Shown here one piece after another: positions 36,913 to 46,218 of a stretch of DNA of 64,000 nt. The stretch's first letter is position 1. Each line of letters begins with the position of its first letter. The position numbers were made by a program, and so were the translations under genes. Under the pieces are notes generated by a model that was not told the DNA's origin, made no database searches, and saw only the letters and a program-made list of their open reading frames with translations. The DNA is from UBA5342 sp965662645 (GTDB taxonomy: Bacteria > Bacteroidota > Bacteroidia > Bacteroidales > UBA5342), in assembly GCA_965662645.1 (NCBI GenBank), contig CBFIII010000002.1:76552-140551 (forward strand). The letters run 5' to 3'.

Positions 36913-37386
36913 ATGGTTATGGCAGCAAAAAAGAAAGAGATAGATTATTCTCAAGTTCAGTTAGAGGCTTTGGATGGTTCACAACAAGAATTGATTGAGA
37001 AAGCACGTGAAGCACTTAATCATGCTTATGCTCCCTACTCAAATTTTAAAGTTGGTGCTGCTGTTTTGTTGGATAATGGTGAAGTGATAACAGGTAGTAA
37101 CCAGGAGAATGCCGCTTATCCTTCTGGCTTGTGTGCCGAGCGGGTTGCTCTTTTTTCTGCTCATCATTTGTACCCTAATGCTAAGGTGAAGGCTTTGGCT
37201 ATAGCAGCAGCCGATAAGGGTGTGGAGTTAAAAAATCCTATTATGCCTTGTGGTGCTTGCGTGCAGGTTATGTCGGAGTCAATAACACGTTCGGGCTGCA
37301 GTTTCCAAGTGTTGCTTTATGGTTCTAGTCGTTCTTATGTGCTAGATGATGCCCGAGATCTTTTGCCTTTTCGTTTTGAATTGTAA
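36913..37386 (+). CDS. cdd: Cytidine deaminase
   Basis: A 157-residue zinc enzyme converting cytidine and deoxycytidine to uridine forms for pyrimidine salvage. The family opening LIEKAREALNHAYAPYSNFKVGAA is seen in parts (YAPYSNFKVGAAV). The catalytic Glu and first zinc Cys are in GLCAERVALF, and the other two zinc Cys are in MPCGACVQVM. An alternative start lies 6 bases further (Met3). The M64 gene converges on it with a 16-base gap and no terminator hairpin. Confidence 0.95.
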   Translation: MVMAAKKKEIDYSQVQLEALDGSQQELIEKAREALNHAYAPYSNFKVGAAVLLDNGEVITGSNQENAAYPSGLCAERVALFSAHHLYPNAKVKALAIAAADKGVELKNPIMPCGACVQVMSESITRSGCSFQVLLYGSSRSYVLDDARDLLPFRFEL

Positions 37387-37402
37387 AGGTCTTCTCTAAG
37401 TT

Positions 37403-38674
37403 TTATTTTGTGATAAAGTCAATGACTTCTTGTATTGCTCTTTCGCATACAGGACAAAAGTCTTTGGCTTCATTTGTCTTCATCCTGCAATCGGGAGACG
37501 CACGATAAATGCCTTTTGATACATAGGCGGCTCCTTCATAAACTCCTATTGGATATTTTTTCGCTTCTTTTTTAGGTGTTGGGATGGGGGTGTTCTTGTC
37601 TAGCAGATCTGCCCATTTACTATCAAAATCTACTAAGGTTGTAATGTTTTTTTGCCAAGGTTCCTTCGTTTTGTCTATATAGTCAATCAGCATGTTATCA
37701 TCATAGTAATATTCGTCAGCTAATGCTGCAAAGCCATGTCCAAATTCGTGTATCATTACTTCCTTGCTTGAGTGACCATAAGCCGAACAGGTAGAGTAAA
37801 AGTTATAAATACCTCCCCCGCCGTATTTTTCAGTATTGATGATAATGTAGATCTGATCGTAAGGAACTAAAGAGGCGGCATCGCGTATGCTCCACACATC
37901 ATGAACCATAAGATAGCGTTCGCTATATAGTGTGTTAAAGCTAGCATTAAAAGCGGTATTTTTCCATTCTCCTTTGGTCGGATTGTCGGCTCCTGAGTCT
38001 TGCGAAATAGCTTCTATACTGTAGAAGTTGATGTGTTTTTTGTTTCGTTTAAAAACAGCAGAAGAACACAGTGTATTGCTTAGTTCCTGACTTAGTTTAC
38101 GGAATTCTTCCATCTCTTGTTTTTGGAAGCCTTCGGCTAAAATAACAATATCTAAAGCATGCTCTGTTGGTGCATTTATTTTTATGGTGTCTATTTTAAA
38201 GTTAGGAGGTGTGCTTTGTGTTAGCATCGGACTTTTGGGGTCAAAAACAAATTGTAATAGGGTGTCTTGAAAAATGCCTTCCTTGCGTTGTAAAATAGAG
38301 ATATGACATGTCTTTTTAGGAAAGGGCATGATCATAGTATTAGGAAATGAACGGGAAATGGTTTGCGCTTCTTTGGTGTCTTGCCATTCTTCAAAAAGAG
38401 TAGCAAATCCTTCCTCATAAATCGTTTGTCCTTGAGGATCTGTCACCACGATAAGGAAATCGCCTAAACGCAAGGAACTGTCCATATGGGCTTGTCTTCC
38501 TCCCCAATAGGGTTCTTCTATGAGTTTTGATAGATAGGCTTGTGTGAGGTCTGCATGGCCTGTAAGGTTAAAATCGATGCGTAAGGTGTGTGCTTCGAAA
38601 AAATCATTAAATTTTATTTGACTATAGGTGTTAATGCTAAAGGAAAAGAGTAATAATAGCGCAAATTTATTCAT
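37403..38674 (-). CDS. M64-family (IgA-peptidase-like) secreted metallopeptidase
   Basis: A 423-residue exported protein with a signal peptide (MNKFALLLLFSFSINTYSQ). The zinc site is HEFGHGFAALADEYYYD (HExxH plus downstream residues). A beta-rich N-terminal domain of about 150 residues precedes the catalytic part. Members are named after a Clostridium peptidase cleaving IgA, but environmental Bacteroidota carry many, so IgA is not implied. Cys near the C-terminus (DCRM, FCPVC) may form disulfides or a metal site. The longer frame to 38728 adds residues ahead of the signal peptide; ATG 38674 is preferred. Confidence 0.9.
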   Translation of the reverse strand: MNKFALLLLFSFSINTYSQIKFNDFFEAHTLRIDFNLTGHADLTQAYLSKLIEEPYWGGRQAHMDSSLRLGDFLIVVTDPQGQTIYEEGFATLFEEWQDTKEAQTISRSFPNTMIMPFPKKTCHISILQRKEGIFQDTLLQFVFDPKSPMLTQSTPPNFKIDTIKINAPTEHALDIVILAEGFQKQEMEEFRKLSQELSNTLCSSAVFKRNKKHINFYSIEAISQDSGADNPTKGEWKNTAFNASFNTLYSERYLMVHDVWSIRDAASLVPYDQIYIIINTEKYGGGGIYNFYSTCSAYGHSSKEVMIHEFGHGFAALADEYYYDDNMLIDYIDKTKEPWQKNITTLVDFDSKWADLLDKNTPIPTPKKEAKKYPIGVYEGAAYVSKGIYRASPDCRMKTNEAKDFCPVCERAIQEVIDFITK

Positions 38675-38788
38675 TTCATTGTGTTTTAAGAACAAATAGT
38701 TTTTTTTACTTAAGATAGACAAAAACATAACTTTAGAGGTAAGTTGTTATTCTATCATAAAACAAGTAGATTCTCAGATCAAAATAAG

Positions 38789-38796
38789 TACTTTTG
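38789..38796 (+). promoter_or_regulatory. -7 box of gcvT that decides the start
   Basis: TACTTTTG fits TAnnTTTG. The ATG at 38799 is only two bases after it, so it could not be on the transcript; the in-frame ATG at 38823 is the better start. Confidence 0.45.
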
Positions 38797-38822
38797 TAAT
38801 GATCAAAGTTAAAAATAAAACA

Positions 38823-39905
38823 ATGAAAACAACTCCATTTACAAAAATACATGAACAGTTAGGAGCAAAAATGCATGAATTTGCAGGTTATAATATGCCA
38901 ATAGAGTACAGTGGTATTAATGATGAGCACCTCACGGTGCGCAATGCTGTGGGTGTATTTGATGTGTCTCATATGGGCGAGTTTTGGGTAAAAGGAGAGA
39001 ATGCCTTGGCTTTTTTACAGCGCTTAACCACTAATGATGTGGCTGCTCTTCCTATTGGCAAAGCGCAATATTCTTGTATGCCTAATGGAAAAGGGGGGAT
39101 TGTTGATGATATTCTGATTTATCATTTTGAGCTCGATAAATATATGATGGTTGTTAATGCTGCCAATATAGAGAAAGATTGGTTGTGGTGTTTAGAAAAT
39201 AATATGGTCAATGCCATCTTGGAAAACGCTTCTGATAATATGGCTCAGTTGGCTGTTCAGGGACCAAAAGCAACCGAAGTATTACAGCGCTTAACGTCTG
39301 TGGATCTCTCTGTTGTGCCTTATTATTCTTTTGTTGTGGGCGAATTTGCAGGTGTTGAAAATGTTATTATCTCTAATACAGGATATACGGGTGCAGGCGG
39401 TTTTGAATTGTATATGTATCCTGATGCTGGTATTAAGATTTGGGAAGCTATCTTTGAAGCAGGAAAAGATTGTGGCATTAAACCTATTGGATTAGGTGCG
39501 CGTGATACTTTACGTCTAGAAAAAGGATTTTGCTTGTATGGCAATGATATTGATGATTTTACTTCTCCTTTGGAAGCGGGCTTAGGATGGATTACTAAGT
39601 TTAATGAAGGAAAGCATTTTGTGGATCGTGATGAAATGGAGACTTTGAAAGAAAAAGGTCTTTATCGTCGTTTGCGAGCCTTTAAGATGATAGATAGAGG
39701 AATACCACGTAATGGTTATGAAATAGAAGATGCCCAAGGCAGACGTATTGGTAAGGTGACTTCTGGCACTATGTCTCCCGTGTTAAAACAAGGGATTGGT
39801 TTAGGATATATTGCGATTAAGAATGCAGATATTGGGGCGGAGATTTTTATTAAAGTGCGAAAAAAGATGTTAAAGGCAGAGGTGGTGAAATTACCTTTTG
39901 TATAA
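38823..39905 (+). CDS. gcvT: Aminomethyltransferase (glycine cleavage T protein)
   Basis: The T protein of the glycine cleavage system releases ammonia and passes a one-carbon unit to tetrahydrofolate. The length of 360 residues matches E. coli (364). Visible motifs are VGVFDVSHMGEF, the folate-site GYTGAGGFELY, and GLGARDTLRLEKGFCLYGND. The C-terminal domain has RRIGKVTSGTMSPVLKQGIGLGYI (e.g. GTMSPVLKQGIGLGY). GcvH and GcvP are not in the window, so the system is scattered. No glycine riboswitch is visible. A 292-residue envelope gene starts 12 bases after it. Confidence 0.96.
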   Translation: MKTTPFTKIHEQLGAKMHEFAGYNMPIEYSGINDEHLTVRNAVGVFDVSHMGEFWVKGENALAFLQRLTTNDVAALPIGKAQYSCMPNGKGGIVDDILIYHFELDKYMMVVNAANIEKDWLWCLENNMVNAILENASDNMAQLAVQGPKATEVLQRLTSVDLSVVPYYSFVVGEFAGVENVIISNTGYTGAGGFELYMYPDAGIKIWEAIFEAGKDCGIKPIGLGARDTLRLEKGFCLYGNDIDDFTSPLEAGLGWITKFNEGKHFVDRDEMETLKEKGLYRRLRAFKMIDRGIPRNGYEIEDAQGRRIGKVTSGTMSPVLKQGIGLGYIAIKNADIGAEIFIKVRKKMLKAEVVKLPFV

Positions 39906-39917
39906 ATGATGTAAAAT

Positions 39918-40796
39918 ATGAAATATATATTAGGTTTAGTTTTGTTTTTTATGAGTGCTTCTTTATTTGCTCAACGTGATAATACGTGGCAGCAAGATTA
40001 TCCTGATGTTACTGATTGGTCGCAATATATAACTATTTCGTCTGGTTATATGGGGCCTTTTGCCTTGCCTGTCCCTGAAATTTATCCAGCTGAAATAAAA
40101 TCAAAAACAGAAGTGAGTCTTGGATATGCTAATTATCAGTGTCAAAAAGGGGAAGCGACTACAAATGCTATGTTGTCTAGCTTTTATTATACATTTCCTT
40201 CACGAAAAATGGCTGTGGAACTGACTGTTGTGCCTCAAGAATCGTATAATTATAGTGATGCAATGGCCGATTATTTTCATGCTAAGGGCACGTCAGGAAG
40301 TGGAGGAGGTGATTTTATTATCAATTCTTATATCAAAATTTTGGACCAAAATGCTCGACGTCCTGATATCTCTTTGCGTTATTCGCTGCGAACAGCTTCT
40401 GGTGGCGATGTGAATAATGCGCGTTTTGTTAATGCTGCTGGTTATTCTTTTGATCTTTCAGTTGGTAAGGATGTCTTTACTGACAGCGATAGTCGTGTGC
40501 GTTTTTATGGTATGTATGGTTTTTATTGTTGGCAGTTGCTTAATTTTGAGAATTTTCAAAATGATGCTCATCTTTATGGTATTGGGATGTTATATGAATG
40601 GAAAAAATTCATGATAAAAGCTGATTTAGGTGGTTATGACGGTTATCGCGATGAGAAAGACAGACCTTTCGTTTTACGTTGGCGAGCAGACATTCCTTTG
40701 AATGACCATTTTGTGTTACGGGCTTCTTTAGAGCAAGGGTTGCGAGATTTCCCCTATAAAGGTTATCTGATAAATATGGTTTATCAATTTAAGTAA
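39918..40796 (+). CDS. Hypothetical outer-membrane barrel-like protein
   Basis: I do not recognise the family. The protein has 292 residues and a signal peptide (MKYILGLVLFFMSASLFAQ, cut after FAQ). Mature features are many aromatic residues and alternating strands, such as KTEVSLGYANYQ, PDISLRYSLRTASGG, FMIKADLGGYDGYRD and FVLRASLEQGLRDF, with a closing strand YLINMVYQFK. That ends in a basic residue rather than the usual aromatic. GTSGSGGGDFI is a likely loop. It follows gcvT by 12 bases; a functional connection is not apparent. Confidence 0.78.
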   Translation: MKYILGLVLFFMSASLFAQRDNTWQQDYPDVTDWSQYITISSGYMGPFALPVPEIYPAEIKSKTEVSLGYANYQCQKGEATTNAMLSSFYYTFPSRKMAVELTVVPQESYNYSDAMADYFHAKGTSGSGGGDFIINSYIKILDQNARRPDISLRYSLRTASGGDVNNARFVNAAGYSFDLSVGKDVFTDSDSRVRFYGMYGFYCWQLLNFENFQNDAHLYGIGMLYEWKKFMIKADLGGYDGYRDEKDRPFVLRWRADIPLNDHFVLRASLEQGLRDFPYKGYLINMVYQFK

Positions 40797-40813
40797 TGTC
40801 TCACATTTTCCTC

Positions 40814-41310
40814 GTCAGACCTGTTATTCATCAAACAAGTAATGCACATAAAAGTCACCACAAAACATCCCGAACCTTGTTCCCCTCTTGAGAGGGGGTT
40901 AGGGGTGTGTTACTATGAGGGATATAATTGTTTAATGATATGTTGCTGTGAGGAATAATGGCATACAGCGATATGTTACTTGTCACAACACACCCCTTGT
41001 ATTCCCCTTACTTCGACTAACGCTCAGCACACCGCTCAAGAGGGGAGCTTCATACGTCTCACATTTCAGTCGTTATACTTGTTACTTGTCAGACATATTA
41101 CTTGTCAGACCTGTTATTCATCAAACAAGTAATGCACATAAAAGTCACCACAAAAAATCCAGAACCTTGTTCCCCTCTTGAGAGGGGTTAGGGGTGTGTT
41201 ACTACGACGACTAGTGCCATTCAGCGATATATTCATTGTCACAACAGGCCCCTTGTATTCCCCTTACTTCGACCAGCGCTCAGCACATCGTTCAAGAGGT
41301 GAACTAGCAA
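40814..41310. repeat. Tandem copy of a nested-palindrome repeat unit
   Basis: Two units begin with GTCAGACCTGTTATTCATC at 40814 and 41104, a period of 290 bases. Their first 110 bases are nearly identical, and the rest diverges. Each holds a 136-170 bp element bounded by inverted ends GTTCCCCTCTTGAG and (C)TCAAGAGGGGAGC or a decayed form: 40879-41048 in unit 1 and 41169-41304 in unit 2. Inside unit 1 is a second inverted pair AGGGGTGTGTT / AACACACCCCT. The unit also carries CGACTAACGCTCAGC, akin to the wide-spread TCGACT...CTCAG repeat. No credible gene is present; small frames run through it by chance. Confidence 0.75.
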
Positions 41311-41389
41311 GATATTGCTGTTCCTGGGATGATTTTTTGTTTTTCAGTTCATCGAACTACAAAAAATGACGAATGAATAAACAACGAAT

Positions 41390-41561
41390 AAAGCGAACTT
41401 ATAACTTATAACTTACAACTCATAACTTAGAAATTCTATGTCCTGAACTTAAATTTTATATTTTGTAGTTCATCGAAATACATAAAAATGATGGATGAAG
41501 AAATAACGAATGAATAACAAATGAAGCGAATTCATAATTCACAATTCACAACTCACAACTT
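41390..41561. repeat. Heptamer tandem arrays with GCGAA leader, cluster 2
   Basis: Two four-unit arrays of AYAAYTY lie at 41401-41428 (after AATAAAGCGAACTT) and 41534-41561 (after AAATGAAGCGAATTC). The block starting ATGTCCTGAACTTAAATTT (41438-41490) is shared with cluster 1. This completes the gap 40797-41627, together with the palindromic units and the mutY promoter. Confidence 0.75.
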
Positions 41562-41575
41562 TACCTGTTTTTGTG

Positions 41576-41604
41576 TTGTTCTTCTCTAAGAAAATGTATT
41601 TTTG
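41576..41604 (+). promoter_or_regulatory. mutY promoter
   Basis: TTG (41576-41578), an 18-base spacer and TATTTTTG (41597-41604) fit the Bacteroidota pattern. The start at 41628 is 23 bases after the -7 box, which argues against the earlier TTG at 41571. Confidence 0.5.
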
Positions 41605-41627
41605 TACACATTACAAAAAAACATGAA

Positions 41628-42701
41628 ATGCAAAAAATACAGCAACTTCTTCATCAATGGTATAACGAAAATAAGCGGGATTTACCTTGGCGTTATACTC
41701 ATGATGCTTATAAAATATGGATTTCTGAGATTATGTTGCAACAAACCCAGGTCGCTCAGGGTTTGCCTTATTATGTGCGTTTTTTAGAGCGATTTCCTTG
41801 TGTTCAGGACTTGGCTAATGCTGAGGAGAGTGAAGTCTTAAAGTTGTGGCAAGGTTTAGGGTATTATAGTCGTGCTCGCAATTTGCATGCGGCGTCTAAG
41901 CAGGTGGTGAATGATTTTAATGGTATCTTTCCTACGCAGTATGATGATTTGATAACGTTAAAAGGTGTTGGCGATTATTCCGCTTCAGCGGTATCTTCAT
42001 TTTCGATAGGAGAGGTTAGGGCTTGTGTAGATGGTAATGTGATTCGTGTGGTTTCTCGTTTGTTTGGTATGGATTTGCCTTATGACACTGCCGTAGGAAA
42101 AAAAGCAATTAGAGCTTTTGCCGATGAATTGCTTGATAAAAATAACAGTCCTATTCATAATCAGGCTATTATGGAGTTTGGTGCTTTGCAATGTGTTCCT
42201 AAGAATCCCCGTTGTGGAAATTGTCCATTATTGAGTGAATGTGTGTCGTTTGCGAATGGTAATGTTTTAGAACTCCCTGTGAAATCTAAGAAAACAAAAG
42301 TACAAAATTTATTTCTCTACTATTTTGTTTTTTTTAATAAGAATCAGACGCTTATTCAGCAACGTCAGGGTAGTGGTATTTGGAAAAATTTGTATGAGTT
42401 TCCGGTGTTGGAGAGTGCTACTGAAATGCAGGAAAAAGAAGTGTTGAAGTATGTGTCCGATGTTCTTGATGCTAGAGTAGAGAAAGGTAATGCTGAAATC
42501 CGTTTTTCTTCAGTTTATAATCATATTTTGAGTCATCGTAAAATACAAGCTACGTTTATACAAGTGACTTCGGATCTGGCTTTGCCTGTAATAAAAGATA
42601 CGCATACTATTCTTGTTTCCGAAATGGATAATTTTCCCGTTTCTCGATTAATAGAACGTTTTTGGGAGGATTTTACCGATACGGGAGATAACTGTGAGTG
42701 A
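41628..42701 (+). CDS. mutY: A/G-specific adenine glycosylase MutY
   Basis: Removes adenine opposite 8-oxoguanine in base-excision repair. The protein has 357 residues. Landmarks are EIMLQQTQVAQGLPYYVRF (in part), the helix-hairpin-helix LKGVGDYSASAVSSFSIG with catalytic Asp in ACVDGNVIRV, and an iron-sulfur loop with four Cys in CVPKNPRCGNCPLLSEC. The C-terminal NUDIX-like domain (about 240-345) recognises 8-oxoG. ATG 41628 is preferred because the longer frame starts before the predicted transcription start. Confidence 0.95.
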   Translation: MQKIQQLLHQWYNENKRDLPWRYTHDAYKIWISEIMLQQTQVAQGLPYYVRFLERFPCVQDLANAEESEVLKLWQGLGYYSRARNLHAASKQVVNDFNGIFPTQYDDLITLKGVGDYSASAVSSFSIGEVRACVDGNVIRVVSRLFGMDLPYDTAVGKKAIRAFADELLDKNNSPIHNQAIMEFGALQCVPKNPRCGNCPLLSECVSFANGNVLELPVKSKKTKVQNLFLYYFVFFNKNQTLIQQRQGSGIWKNLYEFPVLESATEMQEKEVLKYVSDVLDARVEKGNAEIRFSSVYNHILSHRKIQATFIQVTSDLALPVIKDTHTILVSEMDNFPVSRLIERFWEDFTDTGDNCE

Positions 42702-42918
42702 TATATTCTTCTGATTTGTGGTGAATTTTTATAGCCGTGTTTTGTGAAAAATAGAATCATAAATTGTTTGTGTTTTTATTCAGCGTAACTGCTGTTGCGT
42801 ATAATGTTTATGCGTGTGTTTGTTAGTGTGGAACATACGTTTATAATGTGGTGAACTTATTGTGTAATTGTCATCGTATGTTCCCTCTTTTTTATGGAGA
42901 AAATTAAGCCCTTTTCTT

Positions 42919-42926
42919 TATCTTTG
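42919..42926 (+). promoter_or_regulatory. -7 box of mrdA
   Basis: TATCTTTG, 26 bases before the GTG start. No clear TTTG lies at the usual spacing. The rest of the 42702-42952 gap is AT-rich. Confidence 0.4.
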
Positions 42927-42952
42927 CGAAACGATTTAACAAATAATATAAA

Positions 42953-44797
42953 GTGAAGAAAGAAGGCTATTCATATCAGGGCAGAAGTATTCAGATTGCT
43001 GCTGCTATCTTGTTGCTTGCTTTGGTGTTTCTATCTAAGCTTTTCTATATCCAGGTTATTGATGATTCGTCTAAGATATCGGCCGAAAATAATGCCGTGA
43101 GAACAGAGATCATTTATCCTGCTCGTGGACAAATGGTGGACCGTAATGGGGATCTTGTAGTTTACAATAAAGTGGCCTATGATCTGATGGTTATTCCTGC
43201 TTTGATGGAGGAGTTTGATACCACAGAATTGTGTGCGGTATTAGATATTGACAAAGAGAAGATTATTGAGCAACTTGATAAAGTGCGTCATATGCATTAT
43301 CGCCCTATGGTTCTGGTGTCTCAAATGACCTCTGAGGATTATGCTTTACTTCAAGAAGTCTTATATAAATACAAGGGCTTTATTGTGCAACACCGTGTGG
43401 TAAGAGCTTATTCGTCTCAGTTAGGAAGTCATATTCTAGGTTATGTAAGTGAAGTCAATGCTGCCCATGTTAAAGCCGATGATTATTATAAGAGTGGTGA
43501 TTATATTGGAGTCTCTGGTGTGGAGCGTCAGTATGAGACGGCCTTGCGAGGTCATAAAGGACAACGTAAGCTTTTAGTTGATGCTAAAGGTCAGGTTCAA
43601 GGGTCTTTCAAAGACGGTCGATATGATGTGTCTCCTACTCCTGGACGTCAATTGCAATTAACGATTGACCTAGAATTGCAGAAATATGGAGAACAGTTGA
43701 TGCAAAATAAAGTGGGTAGTATTGTTGCCATAGAACCTTCTACTGGTGAAGTCTTGGCTCTTATTTCGGCTCCTAGTTATGATCCTAAAGCCTTGATTGG
43801 ACGTAATCGTAATAGAAGTTATTCTGCTTTACAAGCTGATACGCTGAATCCATTTCTTAATAGAGCTTTGAAAGGTGCTTATCCTCCTGGATCTACGTTT
43901 AAACTTTTAAATGCAGCCATTGCTTTGCAAGAACATGCGATTACGGTTAATACTCAATTTACCTGTAATGGAAAGGCTTCAACCCCCATTGCTTGTTCTC
44001 ATTCTCATAAGTCACCATTGGCTTTGTTATCTGCTATTGAGTTTTCTTGTAATCCTTTTTTTAGACGTGTCTTCTTGGCTATTATTGAGCCTGATGGTAC
44101 GCGTTCTAGTGCTCGTGATGGTTTTTCGAAATGGCGAAATCATCTGGTGAGTATGGGGTTGGGGAATAGGGTTGGTATTGATTTGCCATTCGAAGGAACT
44201 GGTTCTGTGCCTACCTTAGAATACTATGATAAATTGTATGAAAAAGGACGTTGGGGTGCCTCTACTATTCAGTCTATGTCTATAGGTCAAGGGGAGTTGC
44301 TCGAGACACCTTTGCAGATGGCAAATGAGACCGCTGTATTGGCTAATAGAGGTTTTTATTATAGACCTCATGTGGTGAAAGGTATTGAGGGGGAAGATCT
44401 GTCTTCGGATTATACTGTTCCTGTAATATGTAGTGTTGGTACTGAGGCTTTTGAACCTGTTGTGGAAGGGATGGAGCATGTATTTAGTGGTTCTCATGGT
44501 ACAGCACGTTATTACAAGAATGATACGATTGCTTTTTGCGGTAAGACGGGCACGGTAGAGAATCCACATGGGAAAGATCATTCTATGTTTATTGCTTTTG
44601 GTCCCAAAGAAAATCCTAAGATAGCAATCTCTGTAGTAGTTGAGAATGCTGGTTTTGGTAGTACTTGGGCTGCTCCTATAGCTACTTTAATGATGGAGAA
44701 ATATCTCACAGGAGAAGTGCCACGACGACATCAATATCTTGAAAAAAAGATGTTGAATGCTGATTTTATTCATACAGCAAAAGAAGTAAAAGAATGA
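42953..44797 (+). CDS. mrdA: Penicillin-binding protein 2, elongation transpeptidase
   Basis: A 614-residue class B penicillin-binding protein that cross-links peptidoglycan during cylinder elongation. It has one N-terminal membrane helix (about 11-31), a dimerisation and pedestal domain (about 45-225) and a transpeptidase domain with the catalytic Ser314 in YPPGSTFKLLNA, then CNP and CGKTGTVENPHGKDHSMF. The start is GTG, with no ATG in a better position. It overlaps rodA by four bases. The usual mreBCD genes are not upstream; mutY is, 251 bases away, and a TATCTTTG box gives it its own promoter. Confidence 0.95.
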   Translation: MKKEGYSYQGRSIQIAAAILLLALVFLSKLFYIQVIDDSSKISAENNAVRTEIIYPARGQMVDRNGDLVVYNKVAYDLMVIPALMEEFDTTELCAVLDIDKEKIIEQLDKVRHMHYRPMVLVSQMTSEDYALLQEVLYKYKGFIVQHRVVRAYSSQLGSHILGYVSEVNAAHVKADDYYKSGDYIGVSGVERQYETALRGHKGQRKLLVDAKGQVQGSFKDGRYDVSPTPGRQLQLTIDLELQKYGEQLMQNKVGSIVAIEPSTGEVLALISAPSYDPKALIGRNRNRSYSALQADTLNPFLNRALKGAYPPGSTFKLLNAAIALQEHAITVNTQFTCNGKASTPIACSHSHKSPLALLSAIEFSCNPFFRRVFLAIIEPDGTRSSARDGFSKWRNHLVSMGLGNRVGIDLPFEGTGSVPTLEYYDKLYEKGRWGASTIQSMSIGQGELLETPLQMANETAVLANRGFYYRPHVVKGIEGEDLSSDYTVPVICSVGTEAFEPVVEGMEHVFSGSHGTARYYKNDTIAFCGKTGTVENPHGKDHSMFIAFGPKENPKIAISVVVENAGFGSTWAAPIATLMMEKYLTGEVPRRHQYLEKKMLNADFIHTAKEVKE

Positions 44798-46218
44798 TAG
44801 AAAGACGTGAATCTTTATTAGCATCACTTGACTGGTTGACTATCCTTACTTATTTTTTGTTGGTGGTGATTGGTTGGGTCAATATCTACTCAGCTGGTTT
44901 TAGCGAACAGCATCCCTCGATGTTTGATCTTACTCAGCAATATGGAAAGCAGGCCTTATGGTTTGGCTTTGCTTTAGTTTTGGCCATTTTTACGCTGTCT
45001 ATTGATCAGCGTTTCTTTGAGGCTTTTTCTTTTGTAATATATGGGGTGTGTATGCTTTTGTTGATTGCTGTTTTAGTGGTTGGCGTTGAGGTGAATGGGG
45101 CTAAGTCTTGGCTCGATTTTGGTTTTGTTCGTTTACAACCTGCAGAATTGGCTAAGTTCGGAACCGCTTTGGCTTTGGCCAATTGGATGAGTCGTTATAG
45201 TTTTAGTATCAAGAAAAAACGTGATTTTGGTGTTCTCTTGGCTATTCTAGGATTGCCTATGGCTCTTATTTTACTTCAGAATGATATGGGTTCGGTCTTA
45301 ACTTATACTTCATTTATTATTTTGTTTTATCGTCGTGGTTTACGTTCTTTATATCTGTGGATTATTGCGCTTGCTACTTTAATCTTCATTTTTGTATTGC
45401 GTTTTTCTGAAACTGAGGTTTTTGTGTCCATGTCTATCATACTCTTATTGTTTTTAGCTTATAAACGGATGTGGCAAGAATTGTCTGTGTTGGGTTTCTC
45501 AACATTATTCTTTTTTAGTTTGTGGTATGTCTTTAGTGCGTTTGATATTTTAGATTTCCCTATTAATATTATCTTTTATATTGTAATAATTGGTAACGCT
45601 ATCTATTGGGGATTGAAATCTTTTGTTCATAAAACTGAGATTCATCGTTTATTGTCTTTTCTGTCCTTAGGCTCTTTTTTGTTTGCGGCTTCTGTAGGTA
45701 AGGTTTTTAGTTTGTTAGGTAACTACCAACAAAATCGTATATTGGCTCTTTTGGGGTTGAAAAGTGATCCTTTTGGTGTAGAATATCATGTCATACAGTC
45801 TCTTATTGCTATCGGTTCAGGTGGGTTTAGGGGCAAAGGTTATTTTCAGGGGACACAAACGAAATTTGATTTTGTGCCCGAACAAACCACGGATTTTATT
45901 TTTTCTACCATAGGCGAAGAATTCGGATTTATTGGGACTTTTGTAGTTATTGGTTTGTTTTTATTCTTGATGTTACGTTTGTTATATTTAGCCGAACGGC
46001 AGCGTTCTCCTTTTAGTAAGAATTATGCTTATGGAGTGGTGGGTATTATCTTTTTTCATTTTATAATAAATATTGGAATGGTGACGGGGGTAGGTCCTGT
46101 TATTGGTGTTCCTTTGCCTTTTGTGAGTTATGGAGGTTCTTCTTTATGGAGTTTTACCTTACTTTTGTTTATCTTTCTTAAAATGGATTCCAAACGTATG
46201 GAGGTTTTGGGTGATTAG
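44794..46218 (+). CDS. rodA: RodA, SEDS peptidoglycan glycosyltransferase
   Basis: A multi-pass membrane protein of 474 residues that polymerises lipid II in the elongasome together with PBP2. About ten to twelve membrane helices are visible. The SEDS signature appears as GAKSWLDFGFVRLQPAELAK (an active-site region; quoted in part: SWLDFGFVRLQPAELAK), QNDMGSVL, and the C-terminal GVGPVIGVPLPFVSYGGSS. At 474 residues it is about 100 longer than E. coli RodA; extra helices lie at about 170-300. Its ATG overlaps the mrdA stop by four bases, so translation is coupled. Confidence 0.95.
   Translation: MIERRESLLASLDWLTILTYFLLVVIGWVNIYSAGFSEQHPSMFDLTQQYGKQALWFGFALVLAIFTLSIDQRFFEAFSFVIYGVCMLLLIAVLVVGVEVNGAKSWLDFGFVRLQPAELAKFGTALALANWMSRYSFSIKKKRDFGVLLAILGLPMALILLQNDMGSVLTYTSFIILFYRRGLRSLYLWIIALATLIFIFVLRFSETEVFVSMSIILLLFLAYKRMWQELSVLGFSTLFFFSLWYVFSAFDILDFPINIIFYIVIIGNAIYWGLKSFVHKTEIHRLLSFLSLGSFLFAASVGKVFSLLGNYQQNRILALLGLKSDPFGVEYHVIQSLIAIGSGGFRGKGYFQGTQTKFDFVPEQTTDFIFSTIGEEFGFIGTFVVIGLFLFLMLRLLYLAERQRSPFSKNYAYGVVGIIFFHFIINIGMVTGVGPVIGVPLPFVSYGGSSLWSFTLLLFIFLKMDSKRMEVLGD

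Noticed and set aside
40814..41310. Possible CRISPR or integron repeats
   Set aside because: There are only two long units, with inverted repeats inside and no spacer pattern or integrase.
40948..41369. Two overlapping frames of 77 and 63 codons in the repeat region
   Set aside because: They run through repeats and palindromes; their translation reflects the repeat, and the parallel copy does not keep the frame.
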